A stretch of 64,000 nucleotides of DNA from Ignisphaera cupida (GTDB lineage: Archaea; Thermoproteota; Thermoprotei_A; Sulfolobales; Ignisphaeraceae): positions 144,001 through 208,000 of the forward strand of contig NZ_JASNVW010000002.1 in assembly GCF_030186535.1 (NCBI RefSeq). Reading direction: 5' to 3'. The position numbers were made by a program, and so were the translations under genes. A model generated the notes under the pieces. It was not told the DNA's origin. It worked only from the letters and a program-made list of their open reading frames with translations, and ran no database searches. The stretch's first letter is position 1; the number at the start of each line of letters is the position of its first letter. Of the stretch, positions 32,294 to 40,693 are shown in pieces.

Positions 32294-33306
32294 TGGTATG
32301 GTCGGGAGTTTTGGTTTATGCTGAAAACTATGGCAGAGGTATTTCAAAAGCTTCTTTCGAATTACTTGGAAAAGCAAGAGAGATTGTTACAAAAATTGGT
32401 GGAGAGGTTTCTGCGGTAATAGCTTCTGATCCTAGCAATATAGAAAAATATGCAAAAGATTTAATAACGTATGGAGCTGATAAGGTTGTTACATACCGAA
32501 TTGATGTTGATGCTTTGTCAAATCCCATGATACATAGATGTGTTGTTATTGATGCAATTAACTATTTGAAACCAAAACTAGTAATGTTTCCTGCAACACC
32601 ATGGGGAAGAGGTTTAGCACCTAGAATTGCTGCCCACATAGGAGCTGGTATAACAGCTGATTGCCTCGACATATATGTTGATGATAATGGTGACATTATT
32701 CAAGTAAGACCTGCTTTTACTGGTAATATCATTGCTCATATAAAGACTTTAACAAGTCCTGTCATGGCAACAATAAGACCAGGGGTGTTTCCAATGCCAA
32801 AACCTAATCATGATAGAAAAGGTGAGGTTGTTGAGAGGGAATTAGGTTATGAAAATGAATGCTTAGATTTGTCGAAAAGAGTTAGAGTGGTTGGTATTTC
32901 TCGAGAGAAGAAGGTTAAGCTATCTGAAGCTGAGGTTATTCTCTCTATTGGAAGAGCTGTTAAAAGCAAGGAGGATATAAAGCTTTTTGAGGAATTAGCT
33001 AAAGAGCTAAATGCTCAATTAGCATGTAGTAGACCACTTGTTGATATTGGCTGGATGGATAGAGATAGACAAGTTGGTTTTAGTGGAAATATTGTAAGAC
33101 CCAAACTCTATATAGCTATGGGGATTTCAGGTGCTCCACAGCACATAGCAGGTATGAAAGACTCTAAATATGTTATCTCAGTAAATATTGATCCTAGTGC
33201 ACCTATAGCCAAATACAGTGACTTATTTGTTGTTGGAGACATTTATGATGTTGCTAAAAAGCTTTTGGATAAATTAAAGGAGATTAGATGTGGTGAAAAA
33301 CAATGA
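32293..33306 (+). CDS. etfA: Electron transfer flavoprotein alpha subunit
   Basis: EtfA with an N-terminal alpha/beta domain and a C-terminal FAD-binding domain: CSRPLVDIGWMDRDRQVGFSG, then LYIAMGISGAPQHIAGMKDS and VISVNIDPSAPIAKYSDLFV. It has no N-terminal ferredoxin domain, unlike some EtfA partners of electron-confurcating lactate dehydrogenase. It overlaps etfB by one base and the lactate dehydrogenase gene by four bases, so the three subunits are produced together. Confidence 0.93.
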   Translation: MVWSGVLVYAENYGRGISKASFELLGKAREIVTKIGGEVSAVIASDPSNIEKYAKDLITYGADKVVTYRIDVDALSNPMIHRCVVIDAINYLKPKLVMFPATPWGRGLAPRIAAHIGAGITADCLDIYVDDNGDIIQVRPAFTGNIIAHIKTLTSPVMATIRPGVFPMPKPNHDRKGEVVERELGYENECLDLSKRVRVVGISREKKVKLSEAEVILSIGRAVKSKEDIKLFEELAKELNAQLACSRPLVDIGWMDRDRQVGFSGNIVRPKLYIAMGISGAPQHIAGMKDSKYVISVNIDPSAPIAKYSDLFVVGDIYDVAKKLLDKLKEIRCGEKQ

Positions 33307-34694
33307 TTAGAGATTTCAAGTCTTTGATAGGAGATTTAAAAAGTGTTGTTGGTGAACAGTGGATTGTTACTGAGGAGAGAGCTGTTGAGAGATATCTCTA
33401 TGATGAAACAGCATTTGGTGTTAGACCAGAGCCTGTAAGAGATGTTGTTGTTGTTAAACCTGGTAGCACTGAGGAAGTTTCCGAGGTTCTAAAAATAGCT
33501 AACAAGTATAAAGTGTCCGTACATGTTAGAGGTGGTGGAACAGGTTTAGTTGGTGGTGCTATACCAACAAAACCAGGTATTGTGTTGTCTCTTGAAAGAA
33601 TGGATAAAGTAACTATTGATGTTGACAACATGGTTGCAGAAGTAGAAGCGGGTGCAACACTTGGAAAACTAATTGAGGAAGCTGAAAAACATAACTTGAT
33701 GTTTCCAGCACACCCAGGTGATGAAGGTGCTACAGTAGGAGGTTTGGTAGCATGTAATGCTGGAGGCTCAAGAGCTGTGAAAACAGGTGTTGTGAGAAAC
33801 TATGTTCTTGGTCTAGAAATTGTTCTTCCAAATGGGGATATTCTCAGACTTGGTGGAAAAACTATTAAAAATAACATGGGTTATAACCTTGCTCATTTAT
33901 TCATAGGTTCTGAAGGTGTTTTAGGTGTAATAACAAAAGCTTATATAAGACTATATCCAAAGTGGCGTTACACAGCAACAATAGTTGTTCCATTTAATAG
34001 CAGGGTAGATGCTTTTAGAGCTGCTAAAAAGATTTTGTTTGAAGGTTTAACGCCACTTGCTTTGGAGTACTTCGATAGAAAAGTCATAGAAACTTCTGCA
34101 AATTACCTAGGTACTACGTGGCCTGTTAAAGAAGGTGAATACTATTTAATGATTATTCTTGCAGAGGCTTTGGAAGATGTACTATATGTTGAAATGGAGC
34201 ATATAGATAATATTGTAAGAAGTGAGGGTGCGTTAGAGCCTTTTGTAACTCAAAGAGATGATGAACAAAAAAGTTTGTTAAAGATTAGAAGCGAAATATT
34301 CTCAGCTTTAAAGGAAGAGACATTTGATATTCTAGACACGACAGTTCCTATAGGTGTTGTAGATAGATTTATTGAGAATGTAATCGATATTGAGAAAAGA
34401 TATGGTGTGTGGCTTCCAGTATATGGCCATGTTGGCGATGGAAATGTTCATGTTCATGTAATGAAGCATAAGGGATTTAGCAAAGAACAGCTCGAAAAAA
34501 TAGCTGAGGATGTATATGATGTAGCTTTGCTGCTAGGAGGAACAATAACAGGAGAGCATGGAATAGGTTATATCAGAAGAAAATATGTTAAAAAAGTTTT
34601 GGGAGATGCATGGATAGAAACTGTTAAAAAGTTGAAAAGTGTTTTAGATCCAAATAATATTCTCAATCCTGATAAGGTTTTGCCGGGTGACTAA
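33303..34694 (+). CDS. FAD-linked lactate/glycolate-type dehydrogenase (GlcD/LctD-like)
   Basis: 463-residue FAD-binding type 4 (PCMH) oxidase of the D-lactate/glycolate dehydrogenase group. FAD-binding motifs: VHVRGGGTGLVGGAIPTKPG and HPGDEGATVGGLVACNAGG. The C-terminal cap has VYGHVGDGNVHVHVMKH (metal-binding histidines) and TGEHGIGYIRRKYV. Encoded directly after etfBA and before larA, it fits the LctD subunit of an Etf-coupled lactate dehydrogenase. Whether it confurcates electrons to NAD+ and ferredoxin is an inference from this gene order. Confidence 0.9.
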   Translation: MIRDFKSLIGDLKSVVGEQWIVTEERAVERYLYDETAFGVRPEPVRDVVVVKPGSTEEVSEVLKIANKYKVSVHVRGGGTGLVGGAIPTKPGIVLSLERMDKVTIDVDNMVAEVEAGATLGKLIEEAEKHNLMFPAHPGDEGATVGGLVACNAGGSRAVKTGVVRNYVLGLEIVLPNGDILRLGGKTIKNNMGYNLAHLFIGSEGVLGVITKAYIRLYPKWRYTATIVVPFNSRVDAFRAAKKILFEGLTPLALEYFDRKVIETSANYLGTTWPVKEGEYYLMIILAEALEDVLYVEMEHIDNIVRSEGALEPFVTQRDDEQKSLLKIRSEIFSALKEETFDILDTTVPIGVVDRFIENVIDIEKRYGVWLPVYGHVGDGNVHVHVMKHKGFSKEQLEKIAEDVYDVALLLGGTITGEHGIGYIRRKYVKKVLGDAWIETVKKLKSVLDPNNILNPDKVLPGD

Positions 34695-35964
34695 TGTGAG
34701 AATAGCGTTTCCATATGGCAAAGGTTATTTGTATCTCGACTTGCCAGATAAAACACAGGTGCTTTATTCAAAAACGCCAAAGGGTTTAAGTGAGGAGGAA
34801 ACCCGTAAACTTATTGAAAATAGTATAAATAATCCAGTTGGCTCAGAACCTCTGGCTTTGCTAGCTTCAAAATCAAGAAAAGTTGCAATATTAATAACAG
34901 ACAAGACTAGGGCCACACCAAACAAGATATTATTGGAGCATGTGCTTGCTGTGCTAATTAGGAATGGTGTTAAGAAAGAGAATATAGATATTGTTGTTGC
35001 TACAGGTCTTCATAAACCACATGCAAAACCGGAGATTGTGGAATTGGTTGGAAAGAATATAGCTGAGGAATACAATGTTTGGAGTCATGATTCTGATAAT
35101 GAAAAGCTTATGACTTATTTGGGCAAAACTTCATATAATACTGATGTGATTATAAATAAAACTGTTGTTGAATCGGATTTAACAATTGGTGTAGGGCTTA
35201 TAGAGCCCCACTTCTTTGCTGGTTATAGTGGTGGTAGAAAACTTATTTTACCTGGTGTTTCAGCAACAAAAACTGTTTATCAGAATCATAGCTTCAAAAT
35301 GCTTTCTCATCCAAAAGCTGATTACGGGTATTTAGATGGTAATCCTGTTCATGAGGATATGGTTGAAGCAGCTAAGCTTGTGAAGAGCTATAAATTCATT
35401 GTGCATGTTCTTCTAGATAAGGAGAAGAGGGTGTTTGAGGTGGTTTCTGGAGATCCGTTTCAAGCTCATGTGCATGGCGTTAAAGAACTTGATAAATATG
35501 TTAAGGTGAAAGTTTCTTTCGAAGCGGATTTAACAATTGTTACTAATGGTGGTTACCCACTTGATAGAGACTTGTATCAAGCTGTTAAAGGTATGGTAAC
35601 AGCATCAAGAGTTACGAGAAGAGGAGGTGTTATAGTAATGCTGGCAGAGTGTATAGATGGTGTTGGACATGAGCATTTCAGAGAGCTAGCATCCATGAGC
35701 AAAGACCCTAAAAAGATTTTAGAGTATATAGAGAAGAATGAGCCTTTGAGAGATCAGTGGGAGGTTCAAAAACTTGAGCAGGTGCTTCTAAAGAATAGAG
35801 TTATTGTTGTAACAAAAAATATTAGCCATAGTGTTCTAGAGGAAATGAATCTTATTCCAGCCTCTTCTGCTGAAGAAGCAATGCAAATAGCATGTAAAGA
35901 GATTTCTTGTGAAAAAGTTATAGCTATTCCAGAAGGCCCCTATATAATACCATTTTTGGATTAA
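34687..35964 (+). CDS. larA: Nickel-dependent lactate racemase family protein
   Basis: LarA interconverts D- and L-lactate using a nickel-pincer nucleotide. Key positions match the Lactobacillus enzyme almost one-to-one: Asp72 and Arg75 (TDKTRATP), His109 (TGLHKPH), His175 (LIEPHFFAGYSGG), Lys185 (the pincer-bearing lysine) and His201 (YQNHSF). The start is GTG 34687, overlapping the dehydrogenase stop. The cofactor genes larB, larC and larE are not in this window. It lets the operon use both lactate isomers; relatives with other 2-hydroxyacids are known. Confidence 0.87.
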   Translation: MTNVRIAFPYGKGYLYLDLPDKTQVLYSKTPKGLSEEETRKLIENSINNPVGSEPLALLASKSRKVAILITDKTRATPNKILLEHVLAVLIRNGVKKENIDIVVATGLHKPHAKPEIVELVGKNIAEEYNVWSHDSDNEKLMTYLGKTSYNTDVIINKTVVESDLTIGVGLIEPHFFAGYSGGRKLILPGVSATKTVYQNHSFKMLSHPKADYGYLDGNPVHEDMVEAAKLVKSYKFIVHVLLDKEKRVFEVVSGDPFQAHVHGVKELDKYVKVKVSFEADLTIVTNGGYPLDRDLYQAVKGMVTASRVTRRGGVIVMLAECIDGVGHEHFRELASMSKDPKKILEYIEKNEPLRDQWEVQKLEQVLLKNRVIVVTKNISHSVLEEMNLIPASSAEEAMQIACKEISCEKVIAIPEGPYIIPFLD

Positions 35965-36043
35965 GAAACATTAGAACATTTTGAAGGCACAATTCAGTAA
36001 TGAATACTTAAAAACCGTTTCATTACTCAACTCATGATTTATA

Positions 36044-36499
36044 ATGAGACTTTCCTTAGTGGGTGAGACTTTTACGAGAAGTGACTCTTTTCCAAAAGTG
36101 GAAATTTATACAGTTTTATCTGTAACCACATTAGTGAATTTCTTAACAGGGTTCAATGCAAGACTTGCTGTTGTTGGTTTACCCACTATTGCAAGAGACT
36201 TAAATGCTGATATCTATCAAATCATATGGATTGTTCAAGGCTATATACTTGGCTCGACAATTCTTCAGCTTATTGTTGGAAGGTTATCTGACTTGTTTGG
36301 AAGAGTAAGATTATTCAATGTGGGAATTGCCATTTTTGGTCTCGGTGCTTTCATGTCTGGTATAAGCAGCAGCTCGCTACTTTTAATTGTTTCAAGAATT
36401 GTTCAAGGTGTTGGAGCTGCATTTTTAATATCTTTAACAGTTACTATTTTAACAGACAATGCACCTCCTACTAGACTTGCTACATGGCTTGGGGTTCGG
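36044..36499 (+). pseudogene. N-terminal fragment of an MFS transporter (DHA2-like) cut by an IS607-family element
   Basis: The first 150 or so residues of a drug/H+ or organic-anion type MFS protein with spans 1-4. It contains FNARLAVVGLPTIARDLNAD, motif A (VGRLSDLFGRVRLF) and SRIVQGVGAAFLISLTVTIL. The frame runs into the mobile element after TWLGV and stops at once (RVS-stop). The C-terminal part reappears at 38469-38960, but the middle (about spans 5-10) is absent. This gene follows the lactate operon and could once have been its transporter. Confidence 0.8.
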
Positions 36500-36517
36500 G
36501 TTTCATAGGGCTTTATA
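36500..36517 (+). repeat. Left terminal inverted repeat of the IS607-family element
   Basis: GTTTCATAGGGCTTTATA begins right at the point where MFS homology ends. It pairs with the reverse complement of 38447-38464 (GTTTCATAGAAGTTTATA), with three mismatches in 18 bases. It lies immediately after the tnpB stop codon region, where the 3' end of a TnpB guide RNA would be expected. Confidence 0.55.
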
Positions 36518-37826
36518 TTAATTGATGCCAGCCCTCTACCCTTGGCTTCATTGCCTTCAGAGCTCCTTTCATTGGAGCCCATATCATTGGCTTCCACCCG
36601 TTTGGGGTGACCCCAGCCCACAGCTCCACCATCATCGAGGCCTCTGGGTCATTGCTGTGGGGGAACCCCCACATCCTGGGTTTTCCTTCCTTACATCTAC
36701 CTTCCAAGTATCTCTTCCTAATGTTCACCGATGCTACTTTCTGTCTATTCATCTCAAGTCCGCACCTCGGACACTTGAATATACGCCCCACTTGGGTCTT
36801 CACAACATACCCGCATCTGGGGCAGGTACGAGATGTGTTCTTGGGATTCACAAAAACTGTTAGAGCAGTCTCTGATATTCTTCTGTGTATGCTCCTCCAA
36901 GGCATCCTAGCGTTTCTCTTCCTCCTAGACTTCTTAACTCTCTTCCTGCTAACAAGATCCTCCTTATCTAGATCCTCGAAAACATGGATAGAGTTTGGTA
37001 ACAACCTTATCAGACCTGCTACTAGCTTGTTTACAAAATCCTTCTCCCTGTTCCTCTCCCTAGCCACATACTTCTCGTAAACCTCCTTCTTGCCCTTGCT
37101 CTGTGCAATCGCCTTCTTCCTCTCATAAACAATTTTCATGCTCTGAAGAGGTCTGAGGTTTATGTGTATGAATCCTATTGATGGCTCGTAGCCATCCAAT
37201 GTCAGCTCGTTACTATCCCAGCCAACAACCCTCTTAACCTCAACCTCCTTAGAGGTCTTAAAGGGAATAATGATTCTATCATCCTTAATTATAACCTCGC
37301 CAACAATCCAGCCCCTAACTCTGTGCTCGAACCACGTTGATCTCCACGACACAGTCAGGTACTCTCCCGGTCTCAGCGTTATTCTAATGGTCTTAGCTTG
37401 ATAATCTACCTTCATAAGCGTTGTTTTGCACCTAGCGAACCTCCTCCTAACCCTTGGCTTAATCTTCCTAGCTCTCTCTTTTAGGTATCTCTTCCTCCAG
37501 GATTCCATGATCGAATAAGCTGTTCTGATAACAGCATCAACCCAGTGGCTCGCGTACGGGTTATCCTTCATAAGCATATCTCTAAGCATCTTCTTGAACA
37601 CTTTATTCTTTGGTATTGCTGGTACGCGTATCTTCAAACCAGTAATCACTACCAGCTTTCCACTCTTTCTAACAAGCTTCGGGAAGCGGTATTCCCACTT
37701 GATATTATCCCATATCACGTCTATAGCCTTCTGCAGAGTCCTCAGATACCACGTTATTAACTCTCTAACCCTTTCGTCCTTTACTGGAATTGAATACACT
37801 TTAACAAGCTCAAGGGTCTTCAACAA
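36513..37826 (-). CDS. tnpB: TnpB RNA-guided nuclease homologue with altered RuvC-III site
   Basis: 437-residue TnpB, ancestor-type relative of Cas12. RuvC-I aspartate is Asp204 (VVGWDSNELTLDG). RuvC-II glutamate is Glu284 (HVFEDLDKED). The zinc finger is Cys335/338 and Cys352/355 (TCPRCGYVV and KCPRCGLEM). In RuvC-III the usual D-R-D-x-N-A-A-x-N-I is replaced by NRQKVASVNI, so the catalytic aspartate position holds Gln362. This resembles archaeal TnpB variants with rearranged or lost third acids. The start TTG 37826 lies inside the end of tnpA. Confidence 0.88.
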   Translation of the reverse strand: MLKTLELVKVYSIPVKDERVRELITWYLRTLQKAIDVIWDNIKWEYRFPKLVRKSGKLVVITGLKIRVPAIPKNKVFKKMLRDMLMKDNPYASHWVDAVIRTAYSIMESWRKRYLKERARKIKPRVRRRFARCKTTLMKVDYQAKTIRITLRPGEYLTVSWRSTWFEHRVRGWIVGEVIIKDDRIIIPFKTSKEVEVKRVVGWDSNELTLDGYEPSIGFIHINLRPLQSMKIVYERKKAIAQSKGKKEVYEKYVARERNREKDFVNKLVAGLIRLLPNSIHVFEDLDKEDLVSRKRVKKSRRKRNARMPWRSIHRRISETALTVFVNPKNTSRTCPRCGYVVKTQVGRIFKCPRCGLEMNRQKVASVNIRKRYLEGRCKEGKPRMWGFPHSNDPEASMMVELWAGVTPNGWKPMIWAPMKGALKAMKPRVEGWHQLI

Positions 37827-38412
37827 GCCTCCTTACACCCTCAACCATCTTCTCGTACTTGTGGCTCCTCATGCCGTAGAGTTTCCCCGCGAAGTGAGAG
37901 ATTATTGTTATGAGGTCTTCCACAAGCTCTTCTCTCGGATCTCTATCCTCGTGGTTTAAGACGACTATTTCAACGCCGAAGGATCTCAAGAGCTCCTCAA
38001 GTGTTTCGAAACCGAACCTAGTCAGCCTATCCGGATACGCCACGACAACCTTCGATATTTTTCTCTCCACAGCTAGCTTCAGTATCTTCCTGAAGCCCTT
38101 CCTATCCTCGTTGAGATCACTACCGATATCGGTTATGACCTCGTACTCTTGGACATTGTTTTTCCTAGCCCACTCCTCCAAGGCTCTAATCTGTCTATCT
38201 AAGTCGTCCTTCTGCGCATGTGATGAGACTCTGGCATATAGCACAGCCCTCCTAGCCCTGGTTAAACCCATCAGCTTGTCGACATCCTCTTCCCTAAACC
38301 TCCACCAACCACTCTCAAGGACAACAGGCTTGATCCAGCCTCTTCTAACATACTCCCTGAGGGTAGTGTAACTTATCCCCAGCCTCTGGCAAACCTCCTT
38401 AGGTCTTAACAT
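37810..38412 (-). CDS. tnpA: IS607 TnpA serine recombinase with MerR-type helix-turn-helix
   Basis: 200-residue transposase. Residues 1-50 form a MerR-like DNA-binding head (PKEVCQRLGISYTTLREYVR and SGWWRFREEDVDKL). A serine recombinase domain follows, with catalytic Ser63 in LYARVSSHAQKDDLDRQ and the arginine motif YPDRLTRFGFETLEELL. The C-terminal helix holds the coiled-coil region typical of IS607 TnpA. No internal stop or frameshift is seen, so the element may still move. Confidence 0.93.
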   Translation of the reverse strand: MLRPKEVCQRLGISYTTLREYVRRGWIKPVVLESGWWRFREEDVDKLMGLTRARRAVLYARVSSHAQKDDLDRQIRALEEWARKNNVQEYEVITDIGSDLNEDRKGFRKILKLAVERKISKVVVAYPDRLTRFGFETLEELLRSFGVEIVVLNHEDRDPREELVEDLITIISHFAGKLYGMRSHKYEKMVEGVRRLVEDP

Positions 38413-38446
38413 CCTTGTTACTGATAAAGGATTTTATATTAACCCT

Positions 38447-38464
38447 TATAAACTTCTATGAAAC
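38447..38464 (-). repeat. Right terminal inverted repeat of the IS607-family element
   Basis: TATAAACTTCTATGAAAC, the inverted partner of 36500-36517. It lies 35 bases upstream of tnpA, so the tnpA promoter must overlap or sit very close to this end. MFS coding similarity resumes within five bases on the far side. Confidence 0.55.
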
Positions 38465-38468
38465 TTGA

Positions 38469-38960
38469 AACAGTTCTGCAAGGCTTTCAGATGCTATAGG
38501 CTTTGTCCCAATAGCTGTAGCAGGTCTTGCAACAGGGTCTGCAGCACTTTATCTAATTTCTGTAACAGAATCGCTTAAGTCATTGATTATAGCAGAGTTT
38601 TTGCTAGGAGTTGGAACAGGTCTCTTTGTCTCCCCAAATACAAGTTCAATAATGAATTCTGTACCTCCACATAGAAGAGGTGTTGCATCATCTATAAGAA
38701 CAATTTCATTTAACATAGGATTTGCGTTGAGCTTAAACATAGCAGTACTCTCCTTGACACGAATGCTACCCTATAAAATTGTTTCAATGCTAATTACATA
38801 TGAAGGTATGCCATCACTTAATGGAAGCAGCTTCTCTATAGAATTGTCAACACTATCTAAAGCAATAAAACACTCATTTCAGATACAATCCATGATCATG
38901 GCACTAGCAATACCATTTACGCTTTCACGAAATAAGAAAATGCAAAAAATACTTGCTTAA
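38469..38960 (+). pseudogene. C-terminal fragment of the interrupted MFS transporter
   Basis: The frame opens after TGA at 38466 and reads ARLSDAIGFVPIAVAGLATG, then GVGTGLFVSPNTSSIMNSVP and HRRGVASSIRTISFNIG. This is the spans 11-14 half of a DHA2-type MFS protein. It begins at the second motif-A-like loop. Compared with the N-terminal piece at 36044, roughly 150-180 residues of the middle are missing, so insertion was accompanied or followed by a deletion. Removing the element would not restore the gene. Confidence 0.75.
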
Positions 38961-39063
38961 TTACTTTAGCTAAACATCAATTGCCTCTGTTTGTAGTATT
39001 GCCAAGAATGAAATAAGGTTTATAAATTAGAATAAAAACTTGTGTATGTAGGGTGTATTAGGT

Positions 39064-40530
39064 ATGTTAAGCAGATTGGAAAAGGAGCTTGAGGTTGTAG
39101 ATAATCTACCTCCCCCACCACCACTTACCTTTAAAAATGTTATGAGAATTATAGGTCCTAGCGCAATTGTTTTGGGTGTGGCTATAGGCTCTGGTGAATG
39201 GCTTATAGGACCTGCTAATGCGGTTCTCTATGGAGCAGGTATTATGTGGATTGCTACAGTATCTATACTACTACAAACACTGCTCAATGCTGAAATGGTT
39301 AGATACACCAAATATACAGGTGAACCTATCTTCAACGGCATGCTGAGACTATGGCCAGGCCCCAGGTTTTGGGGCCCTCTACTAATAGTTTTATCAGTTC
39401 TTGAAAGAGCCTGGCCTGCATGGGCTTTTGCAAGTGCCACAGCTCTTGCAGCAGCTTTTCTTGGTAGAATACCTGGTGCAGGTGACGAGATTACTGTTAT
39501 GATAACAGGTCTTCTACTAGCGTTGCTAATTGTAGCTATAGTGTCTTTTGGTGGTGTTATTGAAAGAGCTTTGGAAATAGTTCAGTGGATATTCATATTC
39601 CTAATAATAGGATTTCTAATATTCCTAAACGTGCTTTTGACACCAGCTAAAGTTGCTTCAGATGTTGCTGCAGGATTCTTCAAATTTGGCTACTTTCCCA
39701 GAGGAGCCACAGTAGCCTTATTAGCAGCACTAGCAGGCTATGCTGGTGCAGGTGGATTAAACAACACCACCATAACTAACTACTATAGAGATAAGGGTTT
39801 TGGCATGGGATCTATTGTTGGCGCTATTCCATCACTTATAAGAGGAAAGAAGATAACTGTTTCACCTAAAGGCAAAATATTTAAGATTACATCAGAAAAT
39901 CTTGATGCATGGAGAAAGTGGAGATTATTAACATGGATTGACATAGTAGGCATCTTCACCACAGGAGCCTTCATAGGAATGTACTTATGTGTTGCTCTAG
40001 CAGTTGCTCTAATTCCTCCAGGCACACAAATCGGTGGATGGGGTGTAGCAGCCTATCAAGGCAACACATTAGCTGCTAGACTAGGTTTCGCTGGTTGGGT
40101 AATAGCTTTGTTAACAGGCTTCTGGATACTATTTAGTACTCAACTAGGCTCTACAGACATGATAACAAGAACACTAACAGATTTGTTATGGAGTTTTAGT
40201 GATAGAGTTAGGAAGTGGGCTGGAGGAGAAATCAAAAAACTTTACTACACAGTACTTACCTTCATAACAATATGGATATTCTTTGCATTTGCATTAACAT
40301 ACCTATTCAAGATACAGCCTTTCATCTGGATTCTTCTAGTGGCAAACATATCAAATATAGTATTAGGAATTGTTGCAATCGCTACAGCATATATGAATAG
40401 AAAATGGTTACCTAAAGAGATAAGAGCACCACTATGGTCAACCATAATATTGATATTAGGAGCACTGTTCTTCTGGTTCTTCTTCGCAGTAGCAATGATA
40501 TTAAATCAATTCTTTGGAATTAAATTCTAA
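39064..40530 (+). CDS. Nramp-related transporter without the canonical metal-binding motif
   Basis: 488-residue membrane protein with about eleven spans and the Nramp/APC-like layout. TM1 reads GPSAIVLGVAIGSGEWLIGP. The D-P-G-N metal site of true Nramp proteins is replaced by G-S-G-E. A long cytoplasmic stretch (PSLIRGKKITVSPKGKIF) separates two halves. Such divergent archaeal and bacterial members are unlikely to carry Mn or Fe; their substrate is unknown. Divergent or convergent catabolic genes around it (sugar isomerase, glycerate kinase) suggest an organic substrate, but this is inference. It starts at ATG 39064. Confidence 0.75.
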   Translation: MLSRLEKELEVVDNLPPPPPLTFKNVMRIIGPSAIVLGVAIGSGEWLIGPANAVLYGAGIMWIATVSILLQTLLNAEMVRYTKYTGEPIFNGMLRLWPGPRFWGPLLIVLSVLERAWPAWAFASATALAAAFLGRIPGAGDEITVMITGLLLALLIVAIVSFGGVIERALEIVQWIFIFLIIGFLIFLNVLLTPAKVASDVAAGFFKFGYFPRGATVALLAALAGYAGAGGLNNTTITNYYRDKGFGMGSIVGAIPSLIRGKKITVSPKGKIFKITSENLDAWRKWRLLTWIDIVGIFTTGAFIGMYLCVALAVALIPPGTQIGGWGVAAYQGNTLAARLGFAGWVIALLTGFWILFSTQLGSTDMITRTLTDLLWSFSDRVRKWAGGEIKKLYYTVLTFITIWIFFAFALTYLFKIQPFIWILLVANISNIVLGIVAIATAYMNRKWLPKEIRAPLWSTIILILGALFFWFFFAVAMILNQFFGIKF

Positions 40531-40693
40531 AACCATTCAATTTTTACAAAATAAAATTAAATCAATTTTTTAATTAAAATTAACCAGACATGTGAGGTTG
40601 CATCAATGATATTTAATTGCAGATACCAAGGCATGTTTCAATGTTTTATAAATAAAATATTGTTGTAGATCTAGAATTGTGGCCAGCTTCAAT

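Larger units (their letters stand above)
36500..38464 (-). mobile_element. IS607-family insertion element with tnpA and tnpB
   Basis: About 1.96 kb holding a serine recombinase gene (tnpA) and tnpB, overlapping by 17 bases and read on the minus strand. The ends share an imperfect inverted repeat. At the left GTTTCATAGGGCTTTATA lies at 36500-36517. At the right TATAAACTTCTATGAAAC lies at 38447-38464. Both flanks are MFS gene sequence. The element is richer in G+C and in C-ending codons than its neighbours, pointing to recent arrival. No target duplication is obvious. Confidence 0.85.

Noticed and set aside
36522-38371. Several plus-strand frames across the IS607-family element
   Set aside because: They are antisense to tnpA and tnpB, which have full family motifs.
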